A DNA stretch of 56,540 nucleotides, taken from positions 1 through 56,540 of the forward strand of contig CAZEDX010000021.1 of NCBI GenBank assembly GCA_964511015.1, read 5' to 3'. The notes beneath the pieces were generated by a model that saw only the letters and a program-made list of their open reading frames with translations, made no database searches and was not told the DNA's origin. Made by a program: the position numbers and the translations under genes. Shown here piece after piece: positions 50,567 through 56,540 of the stretch. The stretch is from FEN-1099 sp964511015 (lineage in GTDB: Bacteria > Lernaellota > Lernaellaia > Lernaellales > Lernaellaceae). Positions within the stretch are counted from its first letter, which is position 1. Each line of letters begins with the position of its first letter.

Positions 50567-51952
50567 ATGAAACGCTGGCTGTGTTTCAGATTGCTGGCGG
50601 TGCTGTGCGTGTGGCCGGTGGCGGTCTTTGCCCGACAAGCGGTATCGGGCACGGTTTACCATGACGCCAATTTGTCATCACGTTCAGCCTATGTGCAGGA
50701 AATCGATGACGGTGACGTTCTTCTGCCCAACATTCAGGTTGATTTGCTGGACGGCGTCAACGAGATTTCCTCCTATACCGACGAAGCCGGCCGGTTCGAA
50801 TTCGCCGATGTGTTGCCGATGGATTACGTGCTTGATCTGCACCTGGGCGATCACGATTGCACCAGCAATAATCGCGCGCGTCGCTTGCCCGATGCGATTC
50901 GCGCCGGCGTCATTCATTTGATCTCGTTGGGTGACAGCATCGGCGTGTACAACGAGCCCGGCGTCGACCCCTACCCCGTACGGCTGGCCGCTCGGCTGTC
51001 ACAATTTGCCGAAGTCGATTTACACAACATTCACGTCGGCGGCAGTACGAGCTGGCAGTGGTTGCCCGGCGCCGACACCGGCTATTTCGACGATCGCTTA
51101 CTGCCGGTGATCGACGACGCCGACGTGGTCACCGTAACCATTACTGGCAATGACCTGGCCCCCTACGTCGAAGGCATGAGTCCCCCATACGATGTCTGGC
51201 AAATCATCCAGAACTTTTTTGCCGAACCGGAATACCTGCTGCAGATTCTGCCGCGCCTTGAGCAACTATTGCAGGCGATCCACGACGTGAACGAAACCTG
51301 CGATGTGGTTTTCATCATGTATCCAAACTTTGGCAACAGCACCTATATGATCAATGACATCGGCGAAGCGCTCCAGCCGCTGGTGGCCGAGTTGTTCCCG
51401 TACGTTCTCGGCACCGAACGGTTCGTCGCAGGTGATGTTGACGGCGTGCTGATCACCGATACGCTTTCTGCGCTTGGCGATCTGTGGCTTGACGACTATC
51501 TGATCGACGAAGTCCACCCGACGGCGCTCGGCTCGCAAACGTATGCCGATGAGGTATTCAAAGTACTGGGCGGCGTACTGGCCGAAGACCAGGCCGCGGC
51601 GACGCAACTTTGGGGCTTCAATGCGCCCGACTTGGTTCCCGTAGTCGATGACGACACTGCCGATGATGACACGGCCGATGACGACACCAGCGACGATGAT
51701 GCGGTCGATGATGACACCACGGATGACGATACGCCGGACGACGATTTGGTTGATGACGACACTCTCGACGACGATGCGGCGGATGACGACGAGATTGACG
51801 ACGACACCGCGGATGATGATGCTAGCGACGATGATGCCGCGGATGACGACGCGGACGACGACGAGATAGATGACGATTCCGACGACGACGAGGGCGACGA
51901 TGACACCGCGGACGATGATGACGACAACGACGATTCCGGCTGCGGGGACTGA
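50567..51952 (+). CDS. secreted SGNH hydrolase with Asp-rich C-terminal tail
   Basis: A 461-residue secreted protein (start ATG 50567; signal peptide to about VFARQA). A small beta domain of the SdrD-B/carboxypeptidase-regulatory type comes first (SGTVYHDANLSS, TDEAGRFEFADVLP). The SGNH domain has Ser124 in LGDSIG, the Asn in TITGNDLAPY, and Asp314/His317 in IDEVHPTALGS. The last 100 residues are almost wholly Asp triplets spaced by two residues, ending GCGD. The tail could bind divalent cations or mark export. A close relative in style is the lipoprotein at 36017. AGGGG lies about 9 nt before the start, not ideal. Confidence 0.75.
   Translation: MKRWLCFRLLAVLCVWPVAVFARQAVSGTVYHDANLSSRSAYVQEIDDGDVLLPNIQVDLLDGVNEISSYTDEAGRFEFADVLPMDYVLDLHLGDHDCTSNNRARRLPDAIRAGVIHLISLGDSIGVYNEPGVDPYPVRLAARLSQFAEVDLHNIHVGGSTSWQWLPGADTGYFDDRLLPVIDDADVVTVTITGNDLAPYVEGMSPPYDVWQIIQNFFAEPEYLLQILPRLEQLLQAIHDVNETCDVVFIMYPNFGNSTYMINDIGEALQPLVAELFPYVLGTERFVAGDVDGVLITDTLSALGDLWLDDYLIDEVHPTALGSQTYADEVFKVLGGVLAEDQAAATQLWGFNAPDLVPVVDDDTADDDTADDDTSDDDAVDDDTTDDDTPDDDLVDDDTLDDDAADDDEIDDDTADDDASDDDAADDDADDDEIDDDSDDDEGDDDTADDDDDNDDSGCGD
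51644..51943 (+). repeat. Asp-codon repeat (DDD-x-x units) in SGNH tail
   Basis: Near-continuous GAT/GAC triplets in a 15-nt period, about 100 codons. The opposite strand gives a spurious Ser-rich ORF. DNA repeats are degenerate in the spacer codons (ACC, GCG, GCC, ATT). Confidence 0.85.
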
Positions 51953-51974
51953 GCCGCGCCAAAGGAGAAGCTAA

Positions 51975-52661
51975 ATGCTGCCTCGCGTGGTGATTCACTG
52001 CGCCACCAGCGCCGACGGTCGCCTCGACTGGTTTACGCCCGACATCGGCCAGTTCTATGGACTGGTCGGCCGCTGGAAGGAAGATGCCACGCTCGCAGGT
52101 AGCCACACCGTCTGCCAGGCCTGTGAGTCGATGCCACCGGAAGACGACCGCGCTTTCGAAAAACCACCGGTCTGCAAACGCGACTCGCGGGCATTGCTTG
52201 TCGTGCCCGACAGCGGCGGCCGGGTCCGCAACTGGCAGGGCCTGCGCATGGCCGGATTCTGGCGCGACGTGATGGCGTTGGTTTCGCGTTCTACACCGCA
52301 AAGCTATCTCCGTTTTCTCGAGAAACGTCATGTGCCGTACATTGTCGCCGGCCAAAAGCAGGTCGACCTGCGCGCCGCGTTGCAGCAATTGCGCGACAAG
52401 CACAATGTAAAAGTCGTACGCACCGATAGCGGCGGCACGTTGAACGGCGTGCTGCTGCGTGAGGGACTGGTCGACGAAGTCAGCGTGCTGGTGTATCCGG
52501 CACTGGTCGGCGGTTCCTCGCCCCGTTCGTTCTATCGCGCTCCCGACCTGCAATCGCCGGACGGCGTATTGCCGTTGCGACTGCTGTCCGCCAACCGCCT
52601 CAAGGGCGGCGTGGTCTGGATGCGCTACCGCGTCGTCCGTCCCAAGCGCTCGTCGCGTTGA
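51975..52661 (+). CDS. RibD C-terminal-like reductase (dihydrofolate reductase fold)
   Basis: A 228-residue stand-alone reductase of the RibD C-terminal family. PRVVIHCATSADGRLDWF opens the fold, VPYIVAGQKQVDLRAALQQL and VVRTDSGGTLNGVLLREGLVDEVSVLVYPALVGGS carry the NADPH and substrate regions. In RibD this domain reduces the ribosylamino-pyrimidine of riboflavin synthesis; alone it may act on another pteridine or pyrimidine. AAAGGAG lies about 7 nt before the ATG. No deaminase domain or other rib gene is adjacent. Confidence 0.85.
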   Translation: MLPRVVIHCATSADGRLDWFTPDIGQFYGLVGRWKEDATLAGSHTVCQACESMPPEDDRAFEKPPVCKRDSRALLVVPDSGGRVRNWQGLRMAGFWRDVMALVSRSTPQSYLRFLEKRHVPYIVAGQKQVDLRAALQQLRDKHNVKVVRTDSGGTLNGVLLREGLVDEVSVLVYPALVGGSSPRSFYRAPDLQSPDGVLPLRLLSANRLKGGVVWMRYRVVRPKRSSR

Positions 52662-52685
52662 CGCGCCAGCGCACCGCGCTATCAT
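52658..52685 (+). promoter_or_regulatory. putative sigma70-type promoter of proBA
   Basis: TTGACG (52658-52663) and TATCAT (52680-52685) are separated by 16 nt, each five of six to consensus; the start codon of proB is 43 nt further on. TTGACG overlaps the stop region of the upstream gene. Confidence 0.5.
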
Positions 52686-52727
52686 TCTTTTTTGACACCA
52701 ATCACCGCCAACAAAGGACGGACGTTG

Positions 52728-53852
52728 ATGCGCCGCTTCGATCCGACCAACCTGCGCCGCGTCGTGTTCAAGGTCGGCACGAGTTCCATCCTCAAGGAAA
52801 ACGGACTGGTGCGCCTCGGTTTCCTCGGTAAGCTGGTGACCACCATCGGCCGACTGCATGCCGACGGCGTACAAGTGGTGCTGGTCACTTCCGGCGCGAT
52901 TGCGCTGGGCGCGCGCCAGTTGGGTCTACCCAAGCGACCCGTTCGCGTGCAGGACAAACAAGCCTGTGCCGCCACCGGCCAGACCGAACTGATGGCGCTG
53001 TACCAAAAACTCTTTTCCACCCTTGCTCTTCACACCGGTCAGGTATTGCTTACCCGCGATGCGCTCGACGACCGCCGCCGCTACCTGCACGCGCGTGAAA
53101 CCGTGCTGCGCTTGCTCGAGTGGGGCGTGGTGCCGGTGGTCAACGAAAACGATTCGGTCGCCGTCGAAGAAATTCAGTTCGGCGACAACGATGAGCTGTC
53201 GGCGCTGGTTGCGGCACTGATCGACGCCGATTTACTCGTGCTGCTGACCGACGTAGCCGGCGTGTACGACGCCGACCCCAAGACGCATCCGGACGCGCGG
53301 GTAATCGACCAGCTCACCCAGCCGATCGAAGAACTGCTGGCAATGGTCGACGACCACCCCAGCCGCTTCGGCAGCGGCGGCATGCGTTCGAAGTTGTTGG
53401 CGGCTCAATACTGCCGCAACTGCGGCATCGCCTGCATCATCACCGGCAGCCGGGCCGACCAGCTTGACCAACTGCTGGCCGGTGAGCGTATCGGCTCGTT
53501 CGTTCCGTCTGGGCCGCGGGTCGACGGCCGCGCCCGTTGGTTGGCGCGGGCGGCAAGCGTGCAAGGCACGATCCACGTCGATGCCGGCGCCGCTTTGGCG
53601 TTGCGGGAAAAACACAAGAGCCTCTTGCCCAAGGGCGTGATACGTGCGACCGGCGCTTTCGTGCGGGGCGATACAGTGCGCCTGATGGATCCGGACGGGA
53701 AAGAGGTCGGCCGCGGCGTAGCCCGCTATGGCGGTGCCGACCTGGCGCTCATCCGCGGCAAACACGGCCGCGAGATCGAATCGGTGCTCGGGTTCACCTT
53801 CGGCGACGAGGTGGTGCACCGCGACGACTTGGTGCTGACGCGCAATCGGTGA
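52728..53852 (+). CDS. proB: glutamate 5-kinase
   Basis: First step of proline synthesis, phosphorylating glutamate. The amino-acid kinase domain has VVFKVGTSSIL, LVTSGAIALGARQLGL, VPVVNENDSVAVEEIQFGDNDELSA and LLTDVAGVYDADP with GSGGMRSKLLAA. A C-terminal PUA domain (about 275-370, VIRATGAFVRGDTVRLMDPDG) is present, as in E. coli ProB. The start is ATG 52728 with AAAGGA about 10 nt upstream; an in-frame ATG at 52692 is less likely. proA follows 7 nt later. Confidence 0.95.
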   Translation: MRRFDPTNLRRVVFKVGTSSILKENGLVRLGFLGKLVTTIGRLHADGVQVVLVTSGAIALGARQLGLPKRPVRVQDKQACAATGQTELMALYQKLFSTLALHTGQVLLTRDALDDRRRYLHARETVLRLLEWGVVPVVNENDSVAVEEIQFGDNDELSALVAALIDADLLVLLTDVAGVYDADPKTHPDARVIDQLTQPIEELLAMVDDHPSRFGSGGMRSKLLAAQYCRNCGIACIITGSRADQLDQLLAGERIGSFVPSGPRVDGRARWLARAASVQGTIHVDAGAALALREKHKSLLPKGVIRATGAFVRGDTVRLMDPDGKEVGRGVARYGGADLALIRGKHGREIESVLGFTFGDEVVHRDDLVLTRNR

Positions 53853-53859
53853 GGCAAAC

Positions 53860-55116
53860 ATGACCGAAAAACAAGACTTGCTAGCGATGCTGCGCGCCGC
53901 GCGTGAAGCCGCTGCACAGTTGGCGGTAACCGACACCAATACCAAGAACCGGGCCCTGGCCGCGTTGGCCCGTTTGCTGCGCGAAAAGCAGCCCGCATTG
54001 TTGGCGGTCAACGCGCAGGACGTCGCCCGGGCGCGCGAGGCTGGCCGCAGCGCCGCGCTGATCGATCGCCTGTCCCTGAGTGAAGCGCGGATCGAGGCGA
54101 TGGCAAAAGGGGTCGAACAGATCATTTCCCTTCCCGACCCGGTCGGCGAAATCCATGACCTCACCGTACGGCCCAACGGTCTGCAGGTGGCCCGTATGCG
54201 CTTGCCACTTGGCGTGATCGGGATTGTCTTTGAAGCCCGGCCCAATGTGATCGCCGACGCGGCCGCGTTATGCCTGAAGAGCGGCAACGCCGTCGTGTTG
54301 CGCGGCGGGTCGGAAGCCGCTGCCAGCAACGCGGCCTTGGGCGAGGTGGTCGCCGAGGCATGCGCCGAAGGCGGCCTGCCCGCCGCGGCCGCCCAGGTGG
54401 TGCACGACACCGCCCGCGAACACGTGCTCACGTTGTTGCAGGCGCGCGGCATGGTCGACCTGGTCATCCCGCGTGGCGGCGAGGAATTGATCCGCTTCGT
54501 CGACGAGCAGGCCCGCGTACCCCTGATTCTGCACTACAAAGGCGTCTGCCATGTCTTTGTCGACCGAGACGCCGATCTGACCAAGGCCGAACCGATCGTC
54601 ATCAACGCCAAAGTGCAACGCCCCGGCGTCTGCAATGCGATGGAGACCCTGCTGATCGATGCCCCGGTCGCGCCGCCTTTTCTGCCGGTAATCTGCGCCC
54701 GCTTGCGCGAACATGGGGTGGAACTGCGCGGTTGCGCAAACGCGCGCCGAATCGTGCCCGATTTGAAAGAAGCCACCGAAGATGACTGGTACGCCGAGTA
54801 TCTGGACCTGATCTGCGCCGTGCGTGTAGTCGACGGCTTGGAGGACGCACTAGCGCACATCGCGCGTTACGGCTCCTCACACACCGAGGCGATCGTTACC
54901 GAAAATTACACCACCGCGGGCCGTTTCCTGCGTGGCGTGCAGTCTTCGTGCGTCGCGGTCAACGCGTCAACAAGGTTCAACGACGGCGGCGAACTCGGCT
55001 TGGGTGCCGAGATCGGTATCAGCACCACCAAGCTTCACGCCTACGGCCCGATGGGCCTGCGCGAACTGACCGCCAGCAAGTTCATCGTGCTGGGTGACGG
55101 CCAGGTGCGAAAGTAA
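53860..55116 (+). CDS. proA: gamma-glutamyl phosphate reductase
   Basis: Reduces gamma-glutamyl phosphate to glutamate semialdehyde, second step of proline synthesis. The 418-residue aldehyde-dehydrogenase-fold enzyme has PLGVIGIVFEARPNVIADAA, LKSGNAVVLRGGSEAAASN, LVIPRGGEELIRFV, and catalytic Cys258 in RPGVCNAMETLL. SSCVAVNASTRFNDGGELGLG completes the pattern. GAGG lies about 7 nt before ATG 53860, 7 nt after proB, so the pair is one operon. Confidence 0.96.
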   Translation: MTEKQDLLAMLRAAREAAAQLAVTDTNTKNRALAALARLLREKQPALLAVNAQDVARAREAGRSAALIDRLSLSEARIEAMAKGVEQIISLPDPVGEIHDLTVRPNGLQVARMRLPLGVIGIVFEARPNVIADAAALCLKSGNAVVLRGGSEAAASNAALGEVVAEACAEGGLPAAAAQVVHDTAREHVLTLLQARGMVDLVIPRGGEELIRFVDEQARVPLILHYKGVCHVFVDRDADLTKAEPIVINAKVQRPGVCNAMETLLIDAPVAPPFLPVICARLREHGVELRGCANARRIVPDLKEATEDDWYAEYLDLICAVRVVDGLEDALAHIARYGSSHTEAIVTENYTTAGRFLRGVQSSCVAVNASTRFNDGGELGLGAEIGISTTKLHAYGPMGLRELTASKFIVLGDGQVRK

Positions 55117-55157
55117 TCCCCACCGGCGCGGATTTTTCCCCCGCCTCCAAATTCTGC

Positions 55158-55187
55158 TTGCGTTTTCCCGCTCTGTCTGTGTATGAG
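55158..55187 (+). promoter_or_regulatory. putative weak promoter of aspartate kinase gene
   Basis: TTGCGT (55158-55163) and TATGAG (55182-55187) with an 18-nt spacer, each four of six to consensus, 36 nt before the start codon. Confidence 0.3.
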
Positions 55188-55222
55188 AAAAACTCGGTAT
55201 TCATCCGTGACGGAGAAAAGAA

Positions 55223-56540
55223 ATGCCGGTAGTGGGCGACTGGGTAGTGATGAAATTCGGCGGCACGAGCGTGGCGCGGCGGCAGAACTGGGAAACAATC
55301 GCCACCGTCGCGCGTCAACGTTTGGCCGACGGCCTGAGGCCGGTGGTGGTGTGCTCCGCGCTTGCCGGCATTACCAACGATCTCGAAGCTTTGCTGGCCG
55401 AACCCGGAAACGGCAAACAAGAGGAAGTGCTGACGCGCATCCAGAATCGCCACCGTGAACTGGCCGAAGAGCTGGGCGTCGATTATGAAAGCCTGCTTGG
55501 CGCCCCAATGAACGAACTGGCGCGATTGTCCCAGGGTGCCGCTCTGCTGGGCGAAGTCAGCCCCCGAGTGCATGCGCGGGTGTTGGCCTGTGGCGAATTG
55601 ATGTCTACCCGGCTGGGTGCAGCCTTTCTTACTCAACAGGGCCTATCCACCTATTGGCTCGACGCGCGCGATGCGTTGACGGCTGAAGAAGACCCGCGAC
55701 GCGGTCCGCGGCAGGCGTATTTAGCGGCTTCGTGCCATGTCGGCCCCGATCCCGTATGGCAGGAACGGTTGGCGGCGCAACCCGAGCAACTAGTGCTGAC
55801 GCAAGGGTTCATCGCACGCAATGGCGCGGGGGACACCGTGCTGCTCGGCCGGGGCGGTTCGGACACTTCCGCCGCCTATTTCGCCGCACTGTTAGCCGCC
55901 AAGCGGTGTGAGATATGGACCGACGTGCCCGGCATATTCACCGCCGATCCGCGCGACATTCCGACCGCCCGCTTGCTTCATTTGCTCGACTACGATGAGG
56001 CCCAGGAAATCACCACACTCGGCGCCAAGGTGCTGCACCCACGCTGTATCCGACCGCTGGCCGACCACAACATTCCGATTCACATTCTCTGTACACACCG
56101 GCCGGAGATAGAAGGCACCGTTATCACCGCAGAGACGCCACCGGAAGGCGCTCTGGTCAAGGCGGTGGCGGCCAAATATAACCTCACCCTGATTTCGCTC
56201 GAAACGTTGGGCATGTGGCATCAGGTTGGTTTTCTGGCCGATGTGTTCGCCTGCTTCCAGCACCATGGTCTATCCGTCGATCAGGTTTCGACGTCCGAAA
56301 CCAATATCACCGTGTCGCTCGACGCCGCCGCCAACGTGCTAGGCGAGGACACGCTGGCCCCGCTGATGGGCGATCTGGCGCGCATCGGCCAGGTCAAAAA
56401 GATCGGCCCGTGTGCTTCGGTGAGCCTGATCGGCCGCCATATTCGCACCATCCTGCACGAATTGGCTCCGGCGCTGGAGGTCTTCGGCGAATCGAAGATC
56501 CACATGGTCACGCAGGCGTCGAACGACCTGAACCTCACCT
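55223..56540 (+). CDS. lysC: aspartate kinase (3' end outside window)
   Basis: Phosphorylates aspartate, opening the Lys/Thr/Met pathway that asd (10681-11706) continues. Start ATG 55223 with GGAGA about 8 nt upstream. The catalytic domain is complete: VVMKFGGTSVARRQNWETIA, VVVCSALAGITNDLEALL, GRGGSDTSAAYFAALLAAKR, WTDVPGIFTADPRDIPTARL, and TLGAKVLHPRCIRPL. Two ACT-like regions follow (NLTLISLETLG, then SVSLIGRHIRTIL). The frame is open at the window end after 439 codons. The VVVCSALAGITN wording resembles bifunctional aspartate kinase/diaminopimelate decarboxylase proteins, so a C-terminal LysA domain may lie beyond the edge. Confidence 0.9.
   Translation, partial: MPVVGDWVVMKFGGTSVARRQNWETIATVARQRLADGLRPVVVCSALAGITNDLEALLAEPGNGKQEEVLTRIQNRHRELAEELGVDYESLLGAPMNELARLSQGAALLGEVSPRVHARVLACGELMSTRLGAAFLTQQGLSTYWLDARDALTAEEDPRRGPRQAYLAASCHVGPDPVWQERLAAQPEQLVLTQGFIARNGAGDTVLLGRGGSDTSAAYFAALLAAKRCEIWTDVPGIFTADPRDIPTARLLHLLDYDEAQEITTLGAKVLHPRCIRPLADHNIPIHILCTHRPEIEGTVITAETPPEGALVKAVAAKYNLTLISLETLGMWHQVGFLADVFACFQHHGLSVDQVSTSETNITVSLDAAANVLGEDTLAPLMGDLARIGQVKKIGPCASVSLIGRHIRTILHELAPALEVFGESKIHMVTQASNDLNLT

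Noticed and set aside
51496..51927. Ser-rich minus-strand ORF
   Set aside because: It is the complement of the Asp-codon repeat (GAC/GAT read as Ser), as is the one at 36079-36330.

Overview
The window reads as GC-rich chromosomal DNA (roughly 60% GC by eye) from a Gram-negative bacterium. The evidence is a TonB-dependent receptor, other outer-membrane barrel proteins, RseP and many lipoproteins with lipobox cysteines. Several secreted proteins carry long Asp-rich (DDD-x-x-DDD) spacers, and others carry Cys-rich modules. From general knowledge this style is common in deltaproteobacterial or Myxococcota-like lineages and their uncultured relatives. That placement is an inference; no rRNA or tRNA gene was recognised here.

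Layout. 1-4782 (+): the end of a DUF4388/J-domain/TPR protein and two tandem sulfatase-like lipoproteins. 20040-4808 (-): a 15 kb run of genes on one strand. It begins with the classic envelope cluster pyrH-frr-uppS-cdsA-dxr-rseP, then tsaB, a YdcH-like peptide, psd, pssA and asd, so the route from CDP-diacylglycerol to phosphatidylethanolamine (cdsA, pssA, psd) lies in one block. It continues with an SGNH hydrolase and an unusual trio (isochorismatase-fold hydrolase, TrxR-like flavoprotein without CxxC, RlmN-like radical SAM protein), and ends with a GT-C glycosyltransferase. 20183-30501: mostly secreted or membrane proteins of unknown role, a ceramidase-like lipoprotein, a MOP flippase and a small frameshifted heme/Asp-rich lipoprotein.

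30571-38254: a lipoprotein, a near-perfect parS-like site, a monoheme cytochrome c, a cytochrome-porin fusion (Cyc2-like layout), a transglutaminase-like protein, a TonB receptor and an alkaline-phosphatase-superfamily lipoprotein whose motifs look circularly permuted. 38251-45979: an IspH-UbiA fusion, an HDOD protein, a six-LysM MltD-type transglycosylase, a solitary DNA methyltransferase and glycogen synthase. 46335-47300: a decayed glycerophosphodiesterase gene. 47333-56540: cysS, a DsbA-like protein, a GNAT acetyltransferase, an SGNH protein with an Asp-rich tail, a RibD-C-like reductase, proB-proA, and an aspartate kinase cut by the window end.

The strongest leads are the parS-like site, the RlmN-like operon lacking one mechanistic cysteine, the cytochrome/porin pair with a nearby frameshifted heme lipoprotein, the permuted phosphatase-superfamily protein and the IspH-UbiA fusion.
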